Origin: CAZWVM01 sp964637705
GTDB lineage: Bacteria > UBA8481
Length of the DNA stretch: 15,513 bases
Reading direction: 5' to 3'
NCBI GenBank assembly: GCA_964637705.1
Contig: CAZWVM010000075.1
Span: 1 to 15,513 of the forward strand
Shown piece after piece: positions 7,431 to 14,393 of this stretch (position 1 is its first letter; each line of letters begins with the position of its first letter). The notes below the pieces were generated by a model. That model was not told where the DNA came from, ran no database searches, and saw only the letters and a program-made list of their open reading frames with translations. A program made the position numbers and the translations under genes.

Positions 7431-8003
7431 CTACCGCGACATCTTCCTCATGATCGCGCCCGCCACGGCCGGATCCATCTCGGCCATGATCGCGGAGACG
7501 TTCCTCTCGGGCATGCGGCGGAAGATCTCGATGACCAGCAGATCCTCCTGCTGGGAAAGGACCTTCGCGGCGGCGGCGGGACGCATCGAGAGGTAGAACT
7601 GGACGGCGCGCTTGTACTGGGCCTCGCGGTCCGTGAACTCGCCCTCGCGGTTCGTGATCGCCTCCTCGCGCCGTTCCAGCTCCTGCTCCCACTGCTCGAG
7701 CCGCGCCCGCTCCTCGTTGAGCGCCTTCTCGGCCCGGCTCAACTCCTCCTGGCTCTTCGTGAGAAGGGCCCACTGGTCCTCCCGGGCCCGCGCCTCCTGC
7801 AGCCGCTCCAATTCCCCGACCTCCGTCGCCGGCAGGGCGAGGGGGCCCCGGAGCCACGAGCCCACCCAAGGGAGACTCCCGCCAATGTCGCGGGCGCCCT
7901 GGGAGACGTCGACCATGCCGATGGTGTCCATGAAGTAGAGGACTCCTCCCACCGTCGCAACGATGATGAGGATCAGCATGATGACCTGCGCGTTGCGTCC
8001 CAT
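7431..8003 (-). CDS. MotE/YlxF/FlbB-like flagellar membrane protein with MgtE-N-type domain
   Basis: The protein is 190 residues. It has one N-terminal membrane anchor (about 7-26), a strongly charged coiled coil (about 62-128, rich in Glu/Arg/Leu), and a C-terminal domain from about 133. That domain's pattern MRPAAAAKVL, then IFRRMPERNVSAIMAEMDP, then AGAIMRKM, is typical of the MgtE N-terminal-like domain of MotE and its relatives. In that family the coiled coil is extracytoplasmic and the protein chaperones or positions the stator or flagellar collar (MotE, FlbB). YlxF occupies the slot after fliJ in Bacillus, as this gene does after fliJ and a transglycosylase. GGAGGAG lies 10 nt before the ATG; the gene follows the transglycosylase by 40 bp. 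The assignment rests on architecture and context. Confidence 0.75.
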   Translation of the reverse strand: MGRNAQVIMLILIIVATVGGVLYFMDTIGMVDVSQGARDIGGSLPWVGSWLRGPLALPATEVGELERLQEARAREDQWALLTKSQEELSRAEKALNEERARLEQWEQELERREEAITNREGEFTDREAQYKRAVQFYLSMRPAAAAKVLSQQEDLLVIEIFRRMPERNVSAIMAEMDPAVAGAIMRKMSR

Positions 8004-8043
8004 CTAGAATCGGCTCCTCCGTCTCCCTATCGTTATCGGCATC

Positions 8044-8595
8044 CTATTCCCCATCGAGAGTCCCGAGGTCCGAGAGAATCCGGCTGACGTAGTTCCGGGT
8101 CTCGGCGTAGGGTGGGATCCCGTTGTATCGTTCGACCGCCTCGGGCCCGGCGTTGTAGGCCGCCAGGGCCTTGCGGGTGTCGCCCCCGAACCTGTCGAGC
8201 ATCATGCGGAGGTAACGCGAGCCGCCGTCGAGCGACTGGCCCTCGTCGAAGGGTTCGGTGACCCCGAGCAGGTTCTGGGTGGAGGGCATGATCTGCATGA
8301 GCCCCTGCGCGCCGCGGGGCGAGACCGCGCGCGGGTTGAAGGCCGATTCGCGCCGGGCCACGGCCTCGACGAGCTGAGGGGGCAGGCCGTATTTCGCGGC
8401 CGCCTGCTCGATGAGCGGCCGGAGATTCTCCGGAGCGGTCGACGACGACGCGGGCCGATCGGCCGGCGCGGTCACCTGTTCCAGGGCCTCGGCAAAGCTG
8501 CCCGCCGGTGGTTGGCTCCGTCCCACCAGCGCCTGGATCCTCTTCTGAATCTCGTCGATCCGCCTCATCGCGACCGCGATCCCGTCCGTCCTCAT
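8044..8595 (-). CDS. SLT-domain lytic transglycosylase of the flagellar operon, no signal peptide
   Basis: The protein is 183 residues from the ATG at 8595. The start is fixed by a 4-bp ATGA overlap with the fliJ stop and by GGGGGAGG 7 nt upstream; the frame is open to 9159 but that part overlaps fliJ. Residues about 58-180 form a GH23/SLT domain that cleaves the MurNAc-GlcNAc bond to anhydro-MurNAc. The likely catalytic Glu83 is in ARRESAFNP (80-88). GAQGLMQIMPST (95-106), AAYNAGP (145-151) and NYVSRIL (168-174) follow. The N-terminus has no Sec signal: it is an amphipathic helix (IDEIQKRIQAL) and a linker with FAEAL (34-38). Its place among export genes suggests it opens peptidoglycan for the rod and may leave through the flagellar export apparatus, as FlgJ does. 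The enzyme call is firm; the export route is inference. Confidence 0.9.
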   Translation of the reverse strand: MRTDGIAVAMRRIDEIQKRIQALVGRSQPPAGSFAEALEQVTAPADRPASSSTAPENLRPLIEQAAAKYGLPPQLVEAVARRESAFNPRAVSPRGAQGLMQIMPSTQNLLGVTEPFDEGQSLDGGSRYLRMMLDRFGGDTRKALAAYNAGPEAVERYNGIPPYAETRNYVSRILSDLGTLDGE

Positions 8596-9077
8596 GCCCG
8601 CGCCTCCCCCGTCGTTTCCCCGTATCCCGTCGACTCGTGTCGCCTCACGAACCGGTGCAGACCGATCTCGTCCAATTCGTCCTGCGAACGGTTCTCCTCG
8701 TCCTTCCTCCACTCCTCGTGGCGCTTCTCGCGCAACCGCTCGAGCACCCGTTTCTTCTTCCGTGCCTCGATGAGCTTCTCGCGCTGTTCCTCGAAGCGGC
8801 GCGTCGCCTCGGCCAGTTCCACGATCGCCCGATCCTCGCGACGGACGAGCGCGAGCCGGTACTCGTGCGACCGCACGAGATCCTCGATCGTGGGACGGCC
8901 GCCCGTGAGCCGCGCCGCCGACTCCACGGCCTGGCGGATCCGCTCGCGCACCTCCTCGAGCCGCATCTCGGCCTGGAGCTTCGAGCGCGTCGCGAGGCCG
9001 AAGAGAAGCCTCTCGCGCTCCTCCTGGTGCCGACGCACGCCGAGGACGCGCTCGAGCCGGAACTTGAAGCGCGGCAT
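8592..9077 (-). CDS. fliJ: Flagellar export protein FliJ
   Basis: The protein is 161 residues, slightly longer than the usual ~147. It is nearly all charged alpha helix, as expected of the two-stranded coiled coil that sits in the central hole of the FliI hexamer and contacts FlhA. The N-terminal FKFRLERVLGVRRHQEE is the typical FliJ opening. The C-terminal part has LERLREKRHEEW and a late DELDE, also typical. The ATG at 9077 is preceded by AAGGG about 9 nt upstream. FliJ sequences are poorly conserved, so the call depends partly on position: after fliI, and overlapping the next gene by 4 bp (ATGA). Unlike the tightly packed genes before it, it is 130 bp from fliI, separated by a palindromic repeat element. 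Confidence 0.88.
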   Translation of the reverse strand: MPRFKFRLERVLGVRRHQEERERLLFGLATRSKLQAEMRLEEVRERIRQAVESAARLTGGRPTIEDLVRSHEYRLALVRREDRAIVELAEATRRFEEQREKLIEARKKKRVLERLREKRHEEWRKDEENRSQDELDEIGLHRFVRRHESTGYGETTGEARA

Positions 9078-9097
9078 CAGGCGAGCCCTTCGCTCGT

Positions 9098-9206
9098 GGA
9101 TCCCGGTTCATGGATCCGGGAAGGACGCGGGCCGCATTGCGAATGCCCAGGACGGTCACGACGGTCGGTCTTCCATGGAACGCCGAGAATCCAGGATCCG
9201 GGATTC
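9098..9206. repeat. REP/MITE-like palindromic element between fliI and fliJ
   Basis: The two 20-bp ends, 9098-9117 (GGATCCCGGTTCATGGATCC) and 9187-9206 (plus strand GAATCCAGGATCCGGGATTC), are inverted copies that match at 16 of 20 positions. Each is also close to a palindrome by itself. The ~70-bp interior has further inverted repeats: GCATT-GCG-AATGC (9134-9146) and TTCCATGGAA (9171-9180). There is no ORF inside. The whole 109 bp could fold into one long imperfect stem. It fills almost all of the 130-bp fliI-fliJ gap and ends 1 bp from the fliI stop codon. No second copy was seen in this window, so mobility is unproven. Confidence 0.5.
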
Positions 9207-9207
9207 G

Positions 9208-10700
9208 TCATGCCACGGCCTTCGCGAGCGCCTTCACGGTCTCGTCGTACGCGCTCGGCTCCTCGACCCGCTGCTTCAGAAACGCCTCGATCGCCGCGAT
9301 GCGCTTGCGCGCCTCGTCGATCCGCGGGTCCGACCCCTCGGCATAGGCCCCGATGAGAATCAGGTCCTCGGCGTCGCGGTAGACGGCCGCCAATTCCTTC
9401 AGCCGGCCCGCCGACGCGCGCTGTTCCGGCGTCACGATGTCGTTCATGAGACGCGAGATCGACGCGAGGACATCGATGGCGGGGTAGTGATTGCGGGAGG
9501 CGAGGTCGCGGGAGAGGACGACGTGGCCGTCGAGGATGCCGCGGACGTTGTCCGCCACCGGCTCGTTCATGTCGTCCGCGTCGACGAGCACGGTGTAGAG
9601 CCCCGTGATGGAACCGCGCGGCGCGGCGCCGGCGCGCTCCAGGAGTTTCGGCAGGATCGCGAAGACCGACGGGGGAAAGCTCCGAAGTCCGGGGGGCTCG
9701 CCGATCGAGAGCGTCACCTCGCGATAGGCACGGCAGAAACGGGTGACGGAGTCCATGAGGAGGAGGACGTCCTTGCCCTGGTCGCGGAAATACTCCGCGA
9801 TCGACGTGGCCGCGTACGCGGCCCGGATCCTCGTCAGCGGGGGCTTGTCGGATGTCGCGACCACGATCACGGACTTGGCAAGGCCCTCCGGACCCAGGTC
9901 CTTCTCGATGAAGTCCCTCACCTCGCGGCCGCGCTCGCCGATCAGGGCGACGACCGCCACGTCGGCCTCGGTGTAGCGCGCCATCATGCCCATGAGCGTG
10001 GACTTCCCGACGCCGGAACCGGAGAAGATCCCGACGCGCTGGCCGCGGCCGATCGTGAGGAGTCCGTCGACCGCGCGCACCCCCAGGGGAAGGATCTCCT
10101 TCACGCGCGGGCGTCGCACCGGGTCCGGGGGCTCGCGGAAGACGGAGGCGCGTTCGAGGTGCAACAGCGGCGGCCCCTCGTCCATGGGTTCGCCGAGGGC
10201 GTCGACGACGCGGCCGAGGAGTTCCGGCCCGACGGGCACCTCGAGCTGCTGGCCCGTGGCGACGACAGCGTCGCCCGGCGCGACACCGGTCATCTCGCCG
10301 ATGGGGATGAGGAGCGTGCGGTCCTTGCGGAACCCGACGACCTCGGCCGCGACCTCCTGGGCCCTCGTTCCCGCGCCCGCGTGCTCCGAGCGGATGAGGC
10401 AGACGTCGCCCACGGGCGCCTGGGGGCCGGTGGCCTCGATCATGANNNNNNNNNNNNNNNNNNNNNNNNNNNNNNNNNNNNNNNNNNNNNNNNNNNNNNN
10501 NNNNNNNNNNNNNNNNNNNNNNNNNNNNNNNNNNNNNNNNNNNNNCGGATGAGGCAGACGTCGCCCACGGGCGCCTGGGGGCCGGTGGCCTCGATCATGA
10601 GCCCGATGACCTGGGTCACGACTCCCCCGCGCTTGATCGTCTTCGCCTCCCGCGCCGCGGCGCGCAGGGCGTCGAGGACGGGGGCGGCCCCGGAATTCAC
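9208..10700 (-). CDS. fliI: Flagellar export ATPase FliI (interrupted by an assembly gap)
   Basis: FliI is the F1-beta-like hexameric ATPase that energises loading of rod, hook and filament subunits at the flagellar export gate. Walker A GSGVGKST lies near residues 176-183 of the repaired protein. The family motifs ALIGERGREVRDFIE, LLLMDSVTRF and GEPPGLRSFPPSVFAILPKLLERAG follow. The start is GTG at 10700, overlapping the fliH TGA by 4 bp (GTGA), so the two are coupled. As given, the frame is broken by 100 Ns, but a 55-bp direct repeat flanks them. Removing the Ns and one repeat copy (155 bp) leaves 1,338 bp, one intact frame of 445 residues, normal for FliI. The break is therefore an assembly artefact, not a pseudogene. 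The gene stops next to the palindromic element before fliJ. Confidence 0.95.
10391..10445. repeat. 55-bp direct repeat, left copy, at the assembly gap
   Basis: This sequence from cggatgaggc to cgatcatga is identical over 55 bp to 10546-10600 and ends at the first N. It encodes part of the FliI N-terminal domain (MIEATGPQ to DVCLI). It is the overlap of two contig ends and should be present once. Confidence 0.95.
10446..10545. other. Assembly gap of exactly 100 Ns
   Basis: A round run of 100 Ns is the usual scaffold placeholder for a gap of unknown size. Because the sequence on both sides is the same 55 bp, the true gap is most likely zero or negative. Confidence 0.97.
10546..10600. repeat. 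55-bp direct repeat, right copy, at the assembly gap
   Basis: This is the exact second copy of 10391-10445, starting at the first base after the Ns. The 55-bp length equals a k-mer size commonly used by short-read assemblers, which supports an unmerged contig overlap. Confidence 0.95.
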
Positions 10701-11512
10701 TCCGCCCCGTCCCCGGCCTGCAGGACGGAGAGCGGTCGCACGACGACCCGCGCTTCGCGCAGGAGTTCCTGCGCCTGGGTCTCGATCCGGGCGTCGACGC
10801 GGCCGTAGGAGGTCTCGACGAGAACGCCGCCGCGCGTGATGCCGGGATCGGGTTGGACCTCCACGTCGGTCAGGCCGCGGACCGCGTCGAGGATCGCGCC
10901 GCGATAGTCCTCGGCCGCGCCCAGGTCCTCGGGGTTCACCCGCACCGTGATCCGGTCCGCGCCGGTGATCTCGGCGAGGGCCCCGTCGATCGTGCGGAGC
11001 ACGAGTTCGCGGTCGACCTCGACGCGGCCCCTCAGGATCGTCTCGAGGCAGAGCCCGAGGATCTCGGGCAGAGCGGCGGCGGCGGAAGCGAGGTAGTCGC
11101 GCTTGAGGGCGCGCAGATCCGCGGCGGCGGCCTCGAGAACCTTGAGGCCTTCGGAGACGCGCTCGAGCGCGGCGCGCCGCGCCTCGGCCTCGGCGGCGGC
11201 GCGTCCGCTCGCGCGCGCCTGCTCCTCGATCCGGTCCTTCTCGCGGTTCGCGCCCGCGACGATCGCGGAGGCCTGCTCGCGCGCCCGGGCGAGGATCGAC
11301 TCGGCCTCGCGCCGCGCGGCGGTCGTCTCGCTCTCGTGGAACTCGCGGGCGGCGCGCGTCTTCTCGCGTGCCTCGCGCATCAGCCGGCCATGGATCTCCA
11401 GCCGCCGTCTCTCGCCCTCGGCATGGTTCTGCGGCCGCACGCCCGGGGTGAGCGGGATTTCGACGACTTCGCCGGACCCCGCGAGCTGGTCGCCGCGGAT
11501 GACATTAGACAA
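10697..11512 (-). CDS. fliH: Flagellar assembly protein FliH
   Basis: The protein is 271 residues. FliH binds FliI as a dimer, restrains its ATPase, and docks it to FliN at the C ring. The start is TTG at 11512: the product then opens MSNVIRGDQL, like other FliH proteins, and GGAGGAG sits 4 nt upstream. The ATG at 11505, within the TAATG of the fliG stop, is out of frame. Residues about 32-125 are a long Ala/Arg/Glu helix region. The C-terminal third has PDPGITRGGVLVETSYGRVDARIETQ, the hallmark DP.I..GG..VET..G.vDA pattern shared with V/F-type peripheral stalk subunits. The gene overlaps fliG by 8 bp and fliI by 4 bp, so all three are probably translated together. Confidence 0.93.
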   Translation of the reverse strand: MSNVIRGDQLAGSGEVVEIPLTPGVRPQNHAEGERRRLEIHGRLMREAREKTRAAREFHESETTAARREAESILARAREQASAIVAGANREKDRIEEQARASGRAAAEAEARRAALERVSEGLKVLEAAAADLRALKRDYLASAAAALPEILGLCLETILRGRVEVDRELVLRTIDGALAEITGADRITVRVNPEDLGAAEDYRGAILDAVRGLTDVEVQPDPGITRGGVLVETSYGRVDARIETQAQELLREARVVVRPLSVLQAGDGAE

Positions 11513-12521
11513 CCAGCTCCTCCTCGCCGCCGCGCGCGATCACGATGTCGCCGGCCTCCTCGAGCTTGCGGATGATGTTGACGATCCGCTGCTGGGCGTC
11601 CTCCACGTCGCGCAGGCGCACCGGGCCCATGTATTCCATGTCCTCCTGCAGCATCGCCGCGGCGCGCTTGGACATGTTCGAGAAGATCTTCTCCTTGACC
11701 GCGTCGTCCACGGCCTTCAGGGCCAGGGCCAGCTCCTTCGAGTCGACCTCGCGGAGGACGTGCTGGACGTCGCGGTCGGAGAGGAGCGTGATGTCCTCGA
11801 AGACGAACATCCTCTTCTTGATCTCCTCCGCCAGCTCCGGGTCCTCCTCCTCCAGCGCCTCGATGATCGACTTCTCCGTGGCGCGGTCCACGAGGTTGAG
11901 GACCTCGACGATGGCGTCGATGCCGCCGGCGGAGGTGTATTCCTCGTTGACGAGGGAGGAGAGCTTCCGCTCCAGCACCCGCTCGATGTCGCGGATGATG
12001 TCGGGGGAGGTGCGGTCCATCTCGGCGATCCTCTTCGCGACGTTCGCCTGGATCTCCTCCGGCAGGTGCGTGAGGATCTGGGAGCTGACCTGGGGCTGGA
12101 GGTAGGAGAGGATGAGGGCGATCGTCTGGGGATGCTCGCCCTGGATGAAGTTCAGGAGTTGCCCCGGATCGGCGTTGCGGATGAAGTCGAAGGGGCGGAC
12201 CTGCAGGGACGTCGTGAGGCGGTTGATGATGTCGATCGCGCGCTCCGCGCCCAAGGCCTTCTCCAGGATGTCGCGCGCGTACTCGATGCCGCCCTGGGAG
12301 ATGAACTCCTGCGCCAGCATCATCTCCTGGAACTCCAGGAGCACCTTGTCGCGCTCCTCCGGTTCCACGCGGTCGATCCGCGCGATCTCCAGCGTCAGCT
12401 GCTCGATCTCCTCGTCGCGGAGATGCTTGAAGATGTCGGAGGCGATCTCCTGGCCCATCGATACGAGAAAGATGGCGGCCTTGCGCTTGCCGGTCATCCG
12501 CGACGACTGGCTCGTGCTCAT
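11505..12521 (-). CDS. fliG: Flagellar motor switch protein FliG
   Basis: The protein is 338 residues, the normal length. FliG forms the rotor ring that couples the MS ring (FliF) to FliM/FliN and carries the charged helix that meets the stator. The N-terminal FliF-binding domain (about 1-105) includes KAAIFLVSMG and GGIEYARDILEKALG. The middle domain has the EHPQTIALILSYL motif with EHPQ at 129-132. The C-terminal domain contains the MFVFEDI turn and the torque helix DRDVQHVLREVDSKELALALK, with the usual alternating charges. No essential part is missing. The ATG is preceded by GGGGAAG and lies 28 bp after the fliF stop. Its last codons overlap the fliH start. Confidence 0.98.
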   Translation of the reverse strand: MSTSQSSRMTGKRKAAIFLVSMGQEIASDIFKHLRDEEIEQLTLEIARIDRVEPEERDKVLLEFQEMMLAQEFISQGGIEYARDILEKALGAERAIDIINRLTTSLQVRPFDFIRNADPGQLLNFIQGEHPQTIALILSYLQPQVSSQILTHLPEEIQANVAKRIAEMDRTSPDIIRDIERVLERKLSSLVNEEYTSAGGIDAIVEVLNLVDRATEKSIIEALEEEDPELAEEIKKRMFVFEDITLLSDRDVQHVLREVDSKELALALKAVDDAVKEKIFSNMSKRAAAMLQEDMEYMGPVRLRDVEDAQQRIVNIIRKLEEAGDIVIARGGEEELVV

Positions 12522-12549
12522 GCCGCTTCCCCGCCCCCGACGCGCCCGG

Positions 12550-14172
12550 TCACGCGGCCGCGGCCGTGTCCTCGGCCATCCACGTCCGGATCAGGTCGGC
12601 GACGACTTTCGGCTTGGCGCGGGCGAGCGAGGCCGCGCGCCGCTGGATCTCCTGCCGCTCCTGGTCCTCGAGAGAGATCTCGGCGCTCAGCCCCGCCTCG
12701 GCGGCGGCCAGGGCCCTCTGCCGCTCCAGTTCCCTCTGCCGTGCCAGTTCCTCCTCGCGCAGTCGCACGTGCCGGCGCCACGCGGCGTAGAGGAAGAGAA
12801 GGCCGACGAGGAACGGCGCCGAGAGAAGGCCGTAGAGCGTCAGCTTCCGCTGGAACTCCTCCTTCGCGCGCTGCGCGTCGATGGAGGCCCACTCCTTCGT
12901 GCGGTCCCAGGGCGTGTTGCGCACCTCGATGTTGTCGCCGCGCTGGAGGTTCTGGCCGATCGCGGAGGCGACGATCGCCTTGAGATGGTCCATCTCCTCC
13001 GCGGTCCGCGCCGTGTAGACGCGCTTCACGCCCCCCTCGGTGTCCTTCTCCTCCTTCCAGACCCCGTCCACCGCGACCGCGGCGGTCATGCGCCGCACGT
13101 AGGGCGACTGGACCCGCTCCGTCACGGTCTTGTCCGCGAGGAGGTTCACGATGCGCTCGGAGCGCGAGTAGTCGATGGGGCCGGTCTGGCCGATGGAGTT
13201 GTAGACCGGCGGGGCATTGGAGGCGACACCGGGCTCGCCGCCGGGGCGCAATCCCTGCCCCGAGAGCTTCTCGTCGACCGTCTGCTCCGAGACGCGGTAC
13301 TGGTCGAAGCCCGGGACGTCGTACTCCTCCTTGTTGCTCCGAACGTTGTCCCAGTCGAACTCCAGGTCCACCGTCGCCGTGAACTTGTCGTGGCCGACGA
13401 TCGGGCCGAGTACCATGGAGATCTTCTTCTCCAGCTCCTGCTCGGTCTCCCTCTCGATCGCCGACTGCTTCGTGGAACGCAGTTCGCTCTCGTCCTCGGA
13501 CAGGAGCGGCCGCATGAACTGGTCGGTGATCGTGATCTTGTCGTGAGAGAGACCCGGGAACCCGCCGGCGATGATGCCGCGGATCGCCTTCACCTGCTCG
13601 TCGTCGAGCTTGTTGCCCGCCTTCAACGTCAGGACCACCGAGGCCGTCTGCGGAATCTCGGTCTCCACGAAGAGAGACTGGTTCTCGATGTAGGGCACCG
13701 TGATCTTGACGTCCTCGATCTGCGAGTAGGAGCCGATCAGGCGGCGCATCTCCGACTTCAGGGCCTCCAGGGTCCTGAGACGCTGCTCGTAGTCCGTCGT
13801 CGTGATGTCGAACTCCTCGAAGATCGCGAAGCCCTTCTCCTGGTTCCCCATCAGGCCCTTTTCGGCGAGAGCCAGGTTGATCTCGTTGCGCCGCTTCGCG
13901 TCCACTTCGATCGTCTTGCCCGCGTCGACGAGACGGTAATCGACGTCCTGGCGGTAGCCGGCCTTGTCCAATTCGACCTTGATCTGCGAAGCGAGTTGGA
14001 GCTCGAAGGTGCCGAGCTTGACCCAGACCGTGCGGTTGGCCATGAAAATGACGGAGAGGAGGAGTACGAGAGTGAGAGATCCAATGCTCAAGGCCCAGAT
14101 GCGCTGGCCCGGCGCGAGCTTGCGCCAGGTTTCCTGCACCTGGCTCGTGATTCGTGCGAAGAACTCGTTCAA
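12550..14172 (-). CDS. fliF: Flagellar MS-ring protein FliF
   Basis: The protein is 540 residues, typical of FliF. About 26-34 copies build the MS ring in the inner membrane, the base for rod, export gate and C ring. The start is TTG at 14172, giving MNEFFARITSQVQETWRKL, the usual FliF opening. The first membrane segment is at about 25-45. The ring-building motifs of the periplasmic part follow, including GLMGNQEKGFAIFEEFD and VKITVPYIENQ, then LSGQGLRPGGEPGVASNAPP in the beta-collar. The second membrane segment is at about 444-465. The C-terminal tail ends with KVVADLIRTWMAED, the FliG-binding helix. The gene is not fused to the preceding fliE: 221 bp of AT-rich regulatory-looking DNA precede it, with TATAAG (14237-14232) as a possible -10. 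This suggests its own promoter. Confidence 0.97.
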   Translation of the reverse strand: MNEFFARITSQVQETWRKLAPGQRIWALSIGSLTLVLLLSVIFMANRTVWVKLGTFELQLASQIKVELDKAGYRQDVDYRLVDAGKTIEVDAKRRNEINLALAEKGLMGNQEKGFAIFEEFDITTTDYEQRLRTLEALKSEMRRLIGSYSQIEDVKITVPYIENQSLFVETEIPQTASVVLTLKAGNKLDDEQVKAIRGIIAGGFPGLSHDKITITDQFMRPLLSEDESELRSTKQSAIERETEQELEKKISMVLGPIVGHDKFTATVDLEFDWDNVRSNKEEYDVPGFDQYRVSEQTVDEKLSGQGLRPGGEPGVASNAPPVYNSIGQTGPIDYSRSERIVNLLADKTVTERVQSPYVRRMTAAVAVDGVWKEEKDTEGGVKRVYTARTAEEMDHLKAIVASAIGQNLQRGDNIEVRNTPWDRTKEWASIDAQRAKEEFQRKLTLYGLLSAPFLVGLLFLYAAWRRHVRLREEELARQRELERQRALAAAEAGLSAEISLEDQERQEIQRRAASLARAKPKVVADLIRTWMAEDTAAAA

Positions 14173-14211
14173 CGCTTGTTCCCCGTTCCCTGCGGCGTAT
14201 GTGCTGCGTTC

Positions 14212-14390
14212 TTTTCCACAGCCTGATCCGTCTTATACCGCTCCCCCAAGCGCGGAGCCGGTCAGGCATTTCAGACTGCTACACTTGTATACAACTTCTT
14301 AACTTTTCTCAGCAACAGAAATCTCGGGGAAAGATCTCTCTGTGGAGAAGCGGTGGATAACTCGATTATCTTGCGTTGGATTGTGGAAAG
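14212..14390. promoter_or_regulatory. AT-rich fliE-fliF intergenic region with DnaA-box-like cluster
   Basis: The 221 bp between fliE and fliF are clearly AT-richer than the surroundings and hold no ORF. Four sequences resemble the DnaA box TTATCCACA. They are TTTTCCACA (plus, 14212-14220, 8/9), TTCTCCACA (minus, 14349-14341, 8/9), TTATCCACC (minus, 14360-14352, 8/9) and CTTTCCACA (minus, 14390-14382, 7/9). The three minus-strand boxes start 11 and 30 bp apart, close to whole helical turns. An AT-rich stretch (14281-14333) lies between them and the plus-strand box. A minus-strand TATAAG (14237-14232) could be a fliF -10, without a good -35. Binding by DnaA is inference. Confidence 0.5.
14285..14294. 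promoter_or_regulatory. Perfect palindrome TTGTATACAA, possible GntR-type operator
   Basis: TTGTATACAA is a perfect 10-bp palindrome in the AT-rich fliE-fliF gap. It matches the centre of the B. subtilis GntR operator as I recall it (ATACTTGTATACAAGTAT); 14 of 18 positions agree when flanks are included. It lies about 50 bp upstream of the possible fliF -10. No GntR-family gene is in the window. Confidence 0.3.
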
Positions 14391-14393
14391 AGG

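Noticed and set aside
8033..8040. Exact sigma28 -10 element GCCGATAA on the minus strand just before the MotE-like gene
   Set aside because: The sequence 11 bp upstream (ctcgatgg) does not resemble the TAAA-type -35, so the match may be chance. It lies in a 40-bp gap within an operon.
10446..10545. A true frameshift or pseudogene of fliI
   Set aside because: The frame change comes only from the 100 Ns plus the duplicated 55 bp. Collapsing them restores one full-length frame.
14173..14393. Chromosomal origin of replication (oriC) as a firm call
   Set aside because: The DnaA-like boxes are imperfect, no clear DnaA-trio element was found, and none of the usual origin-linked genes is present. 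It is kept only as a regulatory or binding-site hypothesis.
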